A stretch of DNA of 64,000 nucleotides from Stieleria neptunia (GTDB lineage: Bacteria; Planctomycetota; Planctomycetia; Pirellulales; Pirellulaceae): contig NZ_CP037423.1 of assembly GCF_007754155.1 (NCBI RefSeq), forward strand, positions 5,700,567 through 5,764,566. The letters run 5' to 3'. A model generated the notes under the pieces. It was not told the DNA's origin, did not search any database, and saw only the letters and a program-made list of their open reading frames with translations. The position numbers were made by a program, and so were the translations under genes. Every line of letters begins with the position of its first letter. Position 1 is the first letter of the stretch. Of this stretch, positions 17,288-26,012 are shown in pieces.

Positions 17288-19408
17288 TTACAACTTCGGC
17301 ACGGGGCGTTTGGGTGCCTTTTTGAGCATCCGTTTTTTGTCGTCACTGGCCGGCCGCGGGGGATTATTGTTATTGCCGGGGTTGCGCCGAGGCGGCGGGG
17401 ACAGATCGGTAAAGTCTTCCGTCCATGTCCAACCGATCGGCACTTCCAGTTCCTTCTTGGCGAGCAATTCCCACGGTGTGCCGGGGTGCTCGTTGACGAC
17501 GGTTTCCAGTAGCGTCTTGGCCGTTTCCGCTTCGCGTTTCCATTTGCTGCCGACGGTCACCTCGTCGCTCGGCTCCAGGATCCAGGTGTTGTTCTTTTCT
17601 TTTTCGAACGACATCCCCAGTTTCGCTTTGGCCAACATGGCGTTGTAGGTTTCCGTGCGAACCTTCTGGGCCAGGACGCGTCCCATGGCCAGATCGAATC
17701 CTGCTCGCCAGCGCGGGCTCTCCTCTGACTCACGGTACTTCATGCCCGGCTCGAGCGTCATCGCCATCCGTGCCAGGGGTTGTTCCAGTCGGGCCGCGTC
17801 TTGCTGTGCGCGGGTCAAGTCACCGGACAGTCGGGCTTGGTCGGCTCCGATGAAACGCAGCCTCGGGCGGCTGATCCCCGTGACCGGTCTCAGTTGGGCT
17901 GCGGTCACCAGGGCGCTCCGCAGCGGGCTCGATTTGACTTTGGCGACGTAATCGCGCGGCGACAAATAGTCGGGGCGATAGCGAGACATCGCGACCGGGT
18001 CAAAAAAGTATTCCATGTCCGAAGCATACGCGGCCACGTCGCGCTTGTTGACTCGGCGGGAAACGTTGCGGTTGGGGTGCACGTTGAAATAGATCCCACC
18101 GGTTTCATAGCTCAGCCGTGTCAGGGCGTAGGGGCCGAACCCGCTGTCGATCGTCGGCTCCTCTTCGAAATTGGCGGTGAACGGCAATTGGACCCGTTCG
18201 GGCAAAAACGACTCGGGGCCTTGGTCGACCGATGCCCATTGCGGGGTTTGGTCATACTTGGGATCGGGGTCGATGTACTTGACCAACGTTTCGCGGCGTC
18301 CGAAGGGGGCCGGGACGCCAATGATGTGAACCGGCATGCCGTATTTACGGCAAATCTCGATCGTGTCTTCGACCTGTTGCTCGTCATCGCCACGCTCGTC
18401 CGTGACGACGATCAACAGCACATTCCGCTGCGGTTCGTTGCCTCCACGGCTGACGCGTAGCGACTTGTATTGTTCGGCGGCACTTTTGACCGCGGTGAAG
18501 ACGCGTTCCGTTCCGGACGAATCGGTTTCGATGTTGTCGACGATCTGTTTGATTTCGGCGACGTCTTCGGTGGGGGTCTCGGTGTAGAGCGTGATGGTTT
18601 CGCCGAACCCGATGACGGAATTGAGCAATTGGGCGTCGTGGTTCATGCCACGTCGACGTTGGGCGGCCAGTTCTTTTTCGTCCTTGGCTTTGGCGTCGGC
18701 GACAATGCCCAACTCGTCATAGATCCGGTCGAATCGGTCTCGGATCTCTCGTCGTTGGCGGTGCAAGGATCCGCTTTGGTCGAACAGCCAGACGACCAAT
18801 GTCGGACGTTCTTCCATCGATTGCAGGATTTCGAAAGTCAGACGGTCGACGGCACCGGCCGCTCCACTGGCGCCTTCACCAACGGTGCCTTTGCGATCGG
18901 TCAGGCGGTCCATTGGGGCCATCGGTTGGGAGAAAATCCGATTGACTTCGATGTCGCCCAAGTCGCTCTTTTCGAGCTCGACCGGACTGGGGATCTCGGC
19001 GATTTCCGCGAACATCTCAGCCGACGCGTCCGCCATCTCGGCCTCGGCGGTGCTGTTGGCGCCGATCGCGATCTCCGGGATGTCGCTGAAGACGACCTCT
19101 TCGACCAGCGGTTCGGATTCGGTTTCCACCGGCGGCGAAACAATCACCACCGCTTCTTCGTCCTTGAAAACCGCACTGGGCGCGATCGCCAATGAGACGA
19201 TGATCAGAATGTGCACGGCCATGCTGCCGAACAGCGCCGCCGACTCGTCCGTCTGCAAAACCGGTTCTTCTTCCAGTTCCTCCTCGTCCCAGGCATCGAC
19301 CTCGTCCAGATCTTGATCCCCCAGCTGCTGATCCCCCAGATCGAAAGCGTCGTCGGGACGCTCCGGAAACTCGGCCGAATCGGTGCTGGGAAATTCAGTG
19401 GTACTCAT
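17288..19408 (-). CDS. Membrane-anchored von Willebrand factor A protein
   Basis: 706 residues. A very acidic cytoplasmic N-terminus (residues 18-56) precedes one membrane helix (about 61-80, SMAVHILIIVSLAIAPSAVF). From about 203 a VWA domain begins (TLVVWLFDQSGSL) with the MIDAS motif DQSGS at 210-214, so it should bind a divalent metal and a protein ligand. The C-terminal ~200 residues are helical and basic (ends Lys-rich, AKRPVPKL-type tail). VWA membrane proteins often serve as assembly scaffolds with MoxR ATPases, but none is next to it. Partner and role unknown. Confidence 0.85.
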   Translation of the reverse strand: MSTTEFPSTDSAEFPERPDDAFDLGDQQLGDQDLDEVDAWDEEELEEEPVLQTDESAALFGSMAVHILIIVSLAIAPSAVFKDEEAVVIVSPPVETESEPLVEEVVFSDIPEIAIGANSTAEAEMADASAEMFAEIAEIPSPVELEKSDLGDIEVNRIFSQPMAPMDRLTDRKGTVGEGASGAAGAVDRLTFEILQSMEERPTLVVWLFDQSGSLHRQRREIRDRFDRIYDELGIVADAKAKDEKELAAQRRRGMNHDAQLLNSVIGFGETITLYTETPTEDVAEIKQIVDNIETDSSGTERVFTAVKSAAEQYKSLRVSRGGNEPQRNVLLIVVTDERGDDEQQVEDTIEICRKYGMPVHIIGVPAPFGRRETLVKYIDPDPKYDQTPQWASVDQGPESFLPERVQLPFTANFEEEPTIDSGFGPYALTRLSYETGGIYFNVHPNRNVSRRVNKRDVAAYASDMEYFFDPVAMSRYRPDYLSPRDYVAKVKSSPLRSALVTAAQLRPVTGISRPRLRFIGADQARLSGDLTRAQQDAARLEQPLARMAMTLEPGMKYRESEESPRWRAGFDLAMGRVLAQKVRTETYNAMLAKAKLGMSFEKEKNNTWILEPSDEVTVGSKWKREAETAKTLLETVVNEHPGTPWELLAKKELEVPIGWTWTEDFTDLSPPPRRNPGNNNNPPRPASDDKKRMLKKAPKRPVPKL

Positions 19409-19700
19409 GCTAACATCCGATCCTGGAAAACTTGCAGAGAAGGGTTGAGCGAAGCACCGCAGATGCGGGCCCGGAGAACGGGGAAAGCATTGCCATCGTC
19501 ATCGCTGCCTAGACAGTGTCGCTGAGCTTTCACAAACTTTCAACGTAGAAACGAGTTTGAGACCACCTGTTCACCTGAACTCTATTTGAACGAACGCTGA
19601 TCTCGCACGCTTTGTACTCAAAACTCCTCCGGCAGAGGGGGGTGTGGTGGGGGAAAGGGATCGGGATCGTTGGAAACGCCGGCCAAGCATAGGAAAATTT

Positions 19701-20360
19701 GTGACGCAACGATTGATCGCGATCGGAGATATTCATGGTTGTCGCACCGCCCTGGAGACTTTGTTGGATGCGATTGATCCGACCGGCGAGGACATCATCG
19801 TCACGCTGGGGGACTATATCGATCGGGGGCCGGACTCTCGCGGGGTCATCGACACGCTGATTCGACTTGCCGATCGGTCTCAGTTGGTCGGCGTGTTGGG
19901 CAACCACGAAGAAATGATGTTGGAGGTCCTTCACCACGGCGGCTCGCACCACGCTTGGTTGCGTTACGGCGGGTTGGAAACGTTGGAAAGCTATGGCTTC
20001 GACGGCGATTTGGATTTTTTGCCGCCCGAACACCAACAGTTTCTCGACTCGCTGGGCGATTTTTATCTCTCCGGTGACTTCTTCTTCACCCATGCCGCCT
20101 ACGATCCCGAGCTTCCCTTGGAACAACAGGAGATCGAGATGCTGCGTTGGTACTCGCTGACCAACGGAATTCCGCCCCAACATCAAAGTGGCAAGACTGC
20201 GGTGGTCGGCCACACCGCCAATCGAGACGGAGAAATTCTCGATTCAGGCCACCTGATTTGCTTGGACACGTATTGTTACGGCGGCGGTTGGTTGACGGCG
20301 ATGGACGTCAACACGCGGCAGGTCTGGCAGGCCAATGAAAAGGGAGAGCTAAGGGACTAA
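19701..20360 (+). CDS. PPP-family serine/threonine or bis-phosphatase
   Basis: 219 residues. All PPP metallophosphatase motifs are present: GDIHGC near residue 8, GDYIDRGPDS near 38, GNHEEMM near 70 and the later metal His in VVGHTAN. These bind two metals and hydrolyse phosphoesters, as in PrpA/PrpE-type protein phosphatases or ApaH. GTG at 19701 is chosen as start because AGGAAAA lies just before it; an in-frame GTG at 19644 would add a basic, unrelated extension. It stands alone, divergent from the VWA gene. Likely counterpart of the many Ser/Thr kinases of this lineage, but the substrate is unknown. Confidence 0.88.
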   Translation: MTQRLIAIGDIHGCRTALETLLDAIDPTGEDIIVTLGDYIDRGPDSRGVIDTLIRLADRSQLVGVLGNHEEMMLEVLHHGGSHHAWLRYGGLETLESYGFDGDLDFLPPEHQQFLDSLGDFYLSGDFFFTHAAYDPELPLEQQEIEMLRWYSLTNGIPPQHQSGKTAVVGHTANRDGEILDSGHLICLDTYCYGGGWLTAMDVNTRQVWQANEKGELRD

Positions 20361-20398
20361 CGGCGACGGCGTTGAACGTTCGAGCCCGCGTTTGTCGA

Positions 20399-20477
20399 GC
20401 GGAAAAGGGGTCAGGTACCAAAAACCAAATGGCCCGAAGGGTGCTTCGCATTTTTGGTACCTGACCCCTTTTCCGCG
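20399..20477. repeat. Long inverted repeat with GGGGTCAGGTACC arms
   Basis: Two 26-base arms (20399-20424 and about 20452-20477) running GCGG, AAAAGGGGTCAGGTACC and five A, and its inverse, around a ~27-base centre with its own small stem (CGAAG..CTTCG). It lies between convergent phosphatase and PEP-CTERM genes and could act as a two-way terminator. Confidence 0.9.
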
Positions 20478-20506
20478 GCACCCTCAGTTTAAACGTCGAC
20501 GCACCA

Positions 20507-21175
20507 CTAGCGGCGCCGGCGTTGAAGGACCAAACCGCAGCTGGCGAGCATCAGCATCGTTGTCGCGGCGGGTTCCGGAATGGCGACCGCACCCACCGTG
20601 ACGACGCCCGGCGTGAACGTAAAGTTGAGGTCGGCTAGGCTTTCGTCGGTGAAAAAAGATTCCACGGCACCGCCCACTTCGTATTGGTCACCGGCGGTTG
20701 CCGCTGGCATCGCCCCACCGAGCAGGTGCCCTATGTCGACCGTCGCGAGTAGATTGCCCGACGTCACAGAAACATCCAAAGGATCCCCCAGCGAGTCGAT
20801 GCTCAGGTCGTACAGTGTGATCCTGCTGCCTGAATTGCTTTGCGTTGAGGGAAGGTCGTCCGCGATCGATTCGCTGGTCCCGGCGAAAATGTAGTCGGCG
20901 TCGGCAAGGAACGTTTCCGATTGTGGATCGACGAACACCAAGGAACTTCCCGGAGCTGCGCTCAGTGGTGTGATCTCCAAGATCAGCTCAAATTCAGCCA
21001 AGTTCTGCGGCGGCGCATCGCTGGAAATCCCAATTTCCAACAGCAGATTGCCGCCCGGGTCGATCGTTCCGCTACCGATCGAGATCTCAAAATCGGCCTT
21101 TGCAGAGGCGACCGACAACAGCCACGCGGTCGAGACGGCAATCAGCAGGCGGTGAAATGCGGAGGGCTTGGGCAT
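20507..21175 (-). CDS. PEP-CTERM sorting-signal protein
   Basis: 222 residues. An N-terminal signal peptide (LLIAVSTAWLLSVASAKA) and a canonical C-terminal PEP-CTERM tripartite tag: IPEPA, a hydrophobic helix (TTMLMLASCGLVL) and a basic end QRRRR. Such proteins are exported and processed by an exosortase. The middle is a beta-rich domain (FEISIGSGTIDPGGNLLLEI onward) with no recognisable enzyme motif. No exosortase gene is in this window. It is convergent with the phosphatase gene across the long inverted repeat. Confidence 0.9.
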   Translation of the reverse strand: MPKPSAFHRLLIAVSTAWLLSVASAKADFEISIGSGTIDPGGNLLLEIGISSDAPPQNLAEFELILEITPLSAAPGSSLVFVDPQSETFLADADYIFAGTSESIADDLPSTQSNSGSRITLYDLSIDSLGDPLDVSVTSGNLLATVDIGHLLGGAMPAATAGDQYEVGGAVESFFTDESLADLNFTFTPGVVTVGAVAIPEPAATTMLMLASCGLVLQRRRR

Positions 21176-21351
21176 CGGTCGTGGTCCGAGAAACGCGCGT
21201 GGAGATTGCCCGCTGCGACGGGAGAATCACTGGGGAGTTCACACAGTAGAATAGTTAGAAACCGAACCGGGATCGAACACTTTCCCGGTCGGTCCCCATT
21301 TTTGCACCGTTGCCCCCGTTGTGATCACGTCGAACTTTCGTCCCAATCACA

Positions 21352-23556
21352 ATGTCAACGATTCCCAGCAAGGACCCGCCCGACGCGGATTGGAAACAGC
21401 CTAGCATGACTTCATCCCTGATCCCCCGCCGGCCGGTCGGTTTCCCCCCGGTTATCGCCAAACGAAATTCGGTTCGCCATGTCGCGATCGCATCAATCCT
21501 GTCGTTGGCGGTGCTCTGTCTTGTCGACGCGGTTCACGCGGGGATGAGCAGCGAAAATGTGGTGGTGGTGGTCAACGGTGACTCCATGGTCTCTCGGACC
21601 GTCGCCAACCATTACATCGATGCACGGAAGATTCCGACCAAGAACGTGATCGTCTTGAGTGATGTCCCCGCTGGTCTGCAGATCGAACTGGAATCGTTTC
21701 GTGATCAGATTCTGAAACCGTTGTTGGCCGAGATTGATGCGCGGGGCATTTCGCCGGCGGCTCGCGTGATCGCCTATTCGGCGGACTTTCCGACCGCCGT
21801 CAAAATCCCGTCGCATCGGGACAAGCTGACCGATCCGACGGCGAAGCGGTATCAGTTGCCGGTCGCCTCGATCACGGGGCTGACGTATTTCTACCGCTAT
21901 GTCTTGGCCGACGATCCCGGGTATTTGAGTTTTGCGTCCAACCTGTACGCGCGGGGGAAATTTGAACGGCATTTCCTCAACCCCTTTGCCGGGGAAAAGA
22001 AGTCACAGTTTGAAGCAGGTGTGAAACTGCTGGAGGAGGAAAAGTACGCCGAATCGGCAGAGATTTGGAGGAAGCTTCACGAGGGGCATCCGCGAACGAT
22101 GCCCGCACTGGCGCTTCGCGCCGCCGAGGCGTATTCACTCGATGGGCAAGCCGAACCGGCGGTCGAAATGATTCGCGCCGCACTCAAAGCCGGCTGGCGA
22201 TCCTCCAGTTATTTGACCGAGACGCCCGCGCTGGAAAAACATCTCGTCGACCCGCAAATCCAAAAAGCGCTGCCGTATCTCGATGACAGCCCGATCGCAT
22301 GGCAGGGGCCGCAAGCGTTTTCGTCCAGCGTGGGGTGGACGTTGACCGGCAGTCCGGTGGAAATCAAAGACGGCGGGATCCCCTATTTGGCCGCCTGTTC
22401 GTTAGCCGTCGTGCATCCCCATGGCTCCACGCTCAGCGATGCGGTGCGGATCTTGTTGCGCGCCGGCAAGGGCGATCGGACGTTTCCCAGAGGCCGCTTC
22501 GCGTTCAGCACCAGCGGCGATGTTCGATCAAAAACCAGGTTTCCAGGAGTCGCCGATACGATTGTCTATCTGCAAGAAAACGGATTCGAGACCGAGGTGT
22601 TTAATGCCGTCGTTCCGACCAAACAGGGCGCGATCGTGGGGTTGATGGTCGGCACCTCGACGGCCGACGTGATGGGAAAGCCATGGATTTTGGTGCGCGG
22701 TTCGATTGCGGAGAATTTGACCAGTTTCGGTGGGGCGTTCGAGATCGGATCCCAAACCAAATTGACGGCGTTCCTCAGTGCCGGCGCCGCGATGTCCAGT
22801 GGCGCCGTCGCCGAGCCCTATTCGCTGCAGTACAAATTTCCGACACCCATGCTTTACGGGTACTACGCGCGGGGGCTTTCGGCGATCGAGTCCTTTTATC
22901 AATCCGTCGCATCGCCCTATCAATTGTTGATCGTCGGCGACCCACTGGCGCAACCATTTGCAAAAGCGCCCGATGAATTGGTGGAAGCCCGCTTTGTCAC
23001 CGAAGGCAAACGGCGGTTGAAAATCTTGCGTCGTTCGCTGCGATTGAAAATCCCCAAGTCGCGGCCCGCTTCACTGGAGCTTTCCATCGATGATCGACTG
23101 TTCCAGGTTGTTCCGCTGGCCGGGGCCGTCGATGTCCAGACGGTTGAAGTCAATTGGCCCGAAGGCACATCCGGCATCTACGACGTTCGAGCAACGTTGA
23201 CTGGGCTCGATCGCACCGAGCCTCGCGTCACCTTTCTTTCAGAAGTCGACGTTCAAGGCGATCACCCCGCGCCGACGGCAACCGTGACCAAAGCACGCGG
23301 CCAGGTGGACGGGTTTGGCAATGACGGCAGCAACGCCACGCCGATCGAGGTCCGCCTTGAATGCCCCGGCGCCGACCGAATTGAACTGCATCATCTCGGT
23401 CAGAGCGTCGCCGACGTGCAGGCCGACAAGGGCACGGTGACGGTGGAAACCAAAACGCTCGGCGGTGGCCCACTGCGGTTTCGTCCGATCGCGGTTTTTG
23501 GCGAAACCAAAGTCCGCGGCAAAACGCTGATCGATCAGGTCGACGCACTCAAATAG
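21352..23556 (+). CDS. TIGR03790-family secreted protein
   Basis: 734 residues. A signal-like hydrophobic segment (VAIASILSLAVLCLVDAVHA, about 43-62) is followed by the opening typical of TIGR03790: NVVVVVNGDSMVSRTVANHY, then IDARKIPTKNVIVL. A second region (LVGTSTADVMGKPWILVRGS-like, then a run ending GDPLAQPFAK) also fits that family, whose function is unknown. A TPR-like insertion (EEEKYAESAEIWRKLHEGHP) is unusual. The 3' end overlaps the convergent tmk gene by 22 bases. The ATG at 21352 is the first; later Mets before the signal segment are possible. Confidence 0.8.
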   Translation: MSTIPSKDPPDADWKQPSMTSSLIPRRPVGFPPVIAKRNSVRHVAIASILSLAVLCLVDAVHAGMSSENVVVVVNGDSMVSRTVANHYIDARKIPTKNVIVLSDVPAGLQIELESFRDQILKPLLAEIDARGISPAARVIAYSADFPTAVKIPSHRDKLTDPTAKRYQLPVASITGLTYFYRYVLADDPGYLSFASNLYARGKFERHFLNPFAGEKKSQFEAGVKLLEEEKYAESAEIWRKLHEGHPRTMPALALRAAEAYSLDGQAEPAVEMIRAALKAGWRSSSYLTETPALEKHLVDPQIQKALPYLDDSPIAWQGPQAFSSSVGWTLTGSPVEIKDGGIPYLAACSLAVVHPHGSTLSDAVRILLRAGKGDRTFPRGRFAFSTSGDVRSKTRFPGVADTIVYLQENGFETEVFNAVVPTKQGAIVGLMVGTSTADVMGKPWILVRGSIAENLTSFGGAFEIGSQTKLTAFLSAGAAMSSGAVAEPYSLQYKFPTPMLYGYYARGLSAIESFYQSVASPYQLLIVGDPLAQPFAKAPDELVEARFVTEGKRRLKILRRSLRLKIPKSRPASLELSIDDRLFQVVPLAGAVDVQTVEVNWPEGTSGIYDVRATLTGLDRTEPRVTFLSEVDVQGDHPAPTATVTKARGQVDGFGNDGSNATPIEVRLECPGADRIELHHLGQSVADVQADKGTVTVETKTLGGGPLRFRPIAVFGETKVRGKTLIDQVDALK

Positions 23557-24173
23557 TTTTCGACCGCCTTGCGAATCTCTGCCTGCACTTGCTCGGGCGA
23601 ACCGGCGGCGTCGATCACGGCGGTGAACCGACTCGCCCGGGGCAATTCGGTCAGGAAGGATTGCCGGACCGACTCCATGTATTCCGCCCCGCGCGACTCC
23701 ATGCGGTCGGTCGGCCCTTCGATCCGCCGCATCGCTTGTTCGGCCGGCATGTCCAGCAACAAGGTCAGATCGGGACGCAGCCCCCCGTTGGCAAGGTCCC
23801 CCATCTGCCAAAGCAAGTCGGGCGATACCTCCGTCGGACCCTCACAGACACTTTGATACACCACGTTGGCCAACAAAAAACGATCACTGATCACGCTCGT
23901 TCCGGAAGCAAGCGTCGGTCGAATCGTCGTTTCAACCATTTCACAGCGACTGGCCATGAACAGCATCGCTTCGGTTCGTCGATGCATGGTCAGCCGGCTT
24001 TCCAACAACAAGGTCCGCAAACGTCGGCCAATTTCCGAACTTCCCGGGTCGCGCGTCGTTAGGAACTCCAAGTCGAGTTCTCCCATCAGACGCTCCAGCC
24101 CTTGGATTTGTGTGGATTTTCCGACGCCGTCGATTCCGTCGACGGCGATAAAATGACCAGGTTTTGGCGGCAT
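23535..24173 (-). CDS. tmk: Thymidylate kinase
   Basis: 212 residues, typical length. It phosphorylates dTMP to dTDP with ATP. The P-loop GIDGVGKST is at 13-21; the DPG of TTRDPGSSEIG replaces the usual EPGG region; SDRFLLANVVYQ holds the conserved DR(Y/F) motif, and RIEGPTDRMESRG is the lid. The divergence of EPGGT to DPGSS is worth noting but retains the key Pro-Gly. It is convergent with, and overlaps, the TIGR03790 gene. No partner genes of DNA metabolism are adjacent. Confidence 0.93.
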   Translation of the reverse strand: MPPKPGHFIAVDGIDGVGKSTQIQGLERLMGELDLEFLTTRDPGSSEIGRRLRTLLLESRLTMHRRTEAMLFMASRCEMVETTIRPTLASGTSVISDRFLLANVVYQSVCEGPTEVSPDLLWQMGDLANGGLRPDLTLLLDMPAEQAMRRIEGPTDRMESRGAEYMESVRQSFLTELPRASRFTAVIDAAGSPEQVQAEIRKAVENYLSAST

Positions 24174-24415
24174 TGAGACTGATTTTGAAACGATAAAGGG
24201 AATGGACGAACGCTGCGATTCGACCGGATGCAGCCGATTTTCGGAAGGGGAAGGCGGCTGATGTTGCCGAAATGCAGCTTTTTGCCACCTGCGGCGTGTT
24301 CAGTGGTTGCCAAAAGAGTGGCTTTGTGTTTTTAAGCTTGATTAATGTGCCCAGAAGGGGTAAGTTCTTGCCCTTGCAGCCCTAGTCAATGGATTTCTCT
24401 GTTTAGGAATGGCTG

Positions 24416-24673
24416 ATGAGTACCAATAGTCTCGTTCGCTTCACACGGTCTTGTCCTACGTGTGGGCGGCGAATTCAGATCCGCGGCTCGTTGCTCGGTC
24501 GTGTCGTCGCCTGCCGCCATTGCAATGCGGAATTTGTCGCGACGGCATCGGACGATGCTCCCGGCTGTATCGATGACGCGAAGCGGTTGATGGATCGTGT
24601 GGATTCGGTGCTGTCGCGGAGTCAACCGCCAGTGATCGACACCCCCACTTCGACGACCACGCCCGCCGGTTGA
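24416..24673 (+). CDS. Small zinc-ribbon protein
   Basis: 85 residues. Two CxxC knuckles, C13-P-T-C16 and C33-R-H-C36, with the spacing of a rubredoxin-like zinc ribbon (RSCPTCGRRIQIRGSLLGRV). The C-terminal half is a short amphipathic helix and a Thr/Pro tail. Similar ribbons occur at the N-terminus of planctomycete kinases and regulators, but here no second domain follows. ATG at 24416 follows GGAATGG. Function unknown. Confidence 0.72.
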   Translation: MSTNSLVRFTRSCPTCGRRIQIRGSLLGRVVACRHCNAEFVATASDDAPGCIDDAKRLMDRVDSVLSRSQPPVIDTPTSTTTPAG

Positions 24674-25043
24674 GGGGTGTTCCGTGCCGGGGGCTCATGT
24701 CGCCTCCGCGGGGGACATCGGTTCTTTTACTGCAGGATTTGGCAACTCATTTAGTTTCTCTCCCTCTGGGAGAGACGGCATTTGCGCAGCAAGCAATCGC
24801 CAGAGAGGGTTCGCGCTGCAAAAGTCCTGGCGCCAAACGCGACGATCAATTCCGCCGCTTCTACAATCGGCATCCCGTGCGTCGGCAGGTGTTTCGACGA
24901 TAAAACCCAGCCGCGCTTCGCCCGATGGTTGATTGGTCGCGCGCCCGTCAGGCTGGGCACTCGCTGACCAACTGGCCGTTTGGGAATCAGCTCCGGGCGT
25001 GCCGGCGTGCGAACGCATGAGGGATACGCCGGCTGATTTTGCA
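24674..25043. other. Gap upstream of the acyltransferase gene
   Basis: No gene seen. A small inverted repeat (CTCTCCC..GGGAGAG, near 24758-24776) is present. Upstream activator sites for the sigma-54 promoter at 25044 would be expected here; I could not define one. Confidence 0.5.
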
Positions 25044-25060
25044 TTGGCCCTCTTTTTGCT
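25044..25060 (+). promoter_or_regulatory. Sigma-54 (-24/-12) promoter of the FeeM-like gene
   Basis: TGGCCCTCTTTTTGC matches TGGCAC-N5-TTGC with one change (C for A). GG (25046-25047) and GC (25058-25059) are 10 bases apart, followed by T as in the best promoters. Predicted start of transcription near 25071, 35 bases before the ATG. Confidence 0.82.
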
Positions 25061-25105
25061 TCCAGGTTCTGTTCGGGCATTCGCCGCGAACCAAGGAGCT
25101 TGGCA

Positions 25106-25984
25106 ATGGGCAAGTCTGATCGTATCGAACGTAAAGGCGGAGGAAAGGTCTCTGCTGCGCCAGCCATGACTCCAGTCGTGACCCAAGCTGTCGACGATCA
25201 GGAGACGTCGGTCGGTGGCGTTGATCGGCTGCATGCGCGGGCATGGACTGCCGCGGGGACGCGGACTGCTGAGGAAACTTGGGCCGCAGGTGAGCTGTTT
25301 CCCGTTCAGTGTTTTACCGCTCGTTCGCTTCACGACTATGAAGCAGCCTTTCGAACGTTACACGACAGTTACGTGAAGGCGGGGCTGTGTGACCCGACCG
25401 CAAGCGGGATGCGTGTCTTGCCGTTTCATCTTTGGCGTGAAACCCAGGTGTTCTCCGGCCGAGCGGATCAGAAACGTGTCGCAACCCTCTCGTTGGTGTT
25501 GGATGAGCACCATCGGTTGCCGATGGAGGAGGTGTTTGAAGACGTGGTGCAGCGCGAACGCGAGGCAAACGAACTAACCGCCGAACTATCATCGTTCGCG
25601 GTGGCACCGGATTATTCCAAGCCCCGGACGGAGCATTTGGTTGCCATGACGGCTGCGGCGGTGCAGTTTGCACGTCGGCAGGGAGTCGACGATCTGTTGG
25701 CGACGGTTCACCCAAAACATGTCCGTATCTATCGCCGCATCATGGGGTTTCGGCAAATCGGCGAGGTCGCTCCGCACGGCGGGGTGATGGGGCGACCTGC
25801 CGTCCCGATCGCAGCACCGGTCAACGACATCCGTGCCGTTCACCCACGGTTTTTGCCGTGGTACTTCGGCGATCGGATCCGGAAAGAACAGGTTCGTCGG
25901 AGCTATTTATCGGAGCGGGGTTATCGGTATTTTCGACCGTTCGCCAGGGGCATCGGGAATCGTCGGTACCGCCGTCCCCGTTGA
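25106..25984 (+). CDS. FeeM-like N-acyl amino acid synthase
   Basis: 292 residues. After a disordered start the core shows the GNAT-like acyltransferase pattern of FeeM and the exosortase-associated acyltransferases: YEAAFRTLHDSYVKAGL near 75, SGMRVLPFHLWRET near 98, ATLSLVLDEHHRLPMEEVF near 125 and HLVAMTAAAVQFARRQGVDD near 180. Family members join a fatty acyl group from acyl-ACP to an amino acid amine. A basic C-terminal tail (last ~40 residues, Arg-rich) is extra. ATG at 25106 has AAGGAG 7 bases upstream. It is monocistronic, convergent with the WYL regulator. Substrates cannot be told from sequence. Confidence 0.82.
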   Translation: MGKSDRIERKGGGKVSAAPAMTPVVTQAVDDQETSVGGVDRLHARAWTAAGTRTAEETWAAGELFPVQCFTARSLHDYEAAFRTLHDSYVKAGLCDPTASGMRVLPFHLWRETQVFSGRADQKRVATLSLVLDEHHRLPMEEVFEDVVQREREANELTAELSSFAVAPDYSKPRTEHLVAMTAAAVQFARRQGVDDLLATVHPKHVRIYRRIMGFRQIGEVAPHGGVMGRPAVPIAAPVNDIRAVHPRFLPWYFGDRIRKEQVRRSYLSERGYRYFRPFARGIGNRRYRRPR

Positions 25985-26012
25985 TCAATGCTTGGGTCGG
26001 GCCGGATGCCGT

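Noticed and set aside
21285..21302. A sigma-54-like CGGTCCCCATTTTTGC upstream of the TIGR03790 gene
   Set aside because: GG and GC are 11 rather than 10 bases apart and the first base is not T.
24695..25333. 212-codon minus-strand frame opposite the FeeM-like gene
   Set aside because: It overlaps a real acyltransferase gene with promoter and ribosome site; Arg/Ser/Pro-rich shadow composition.
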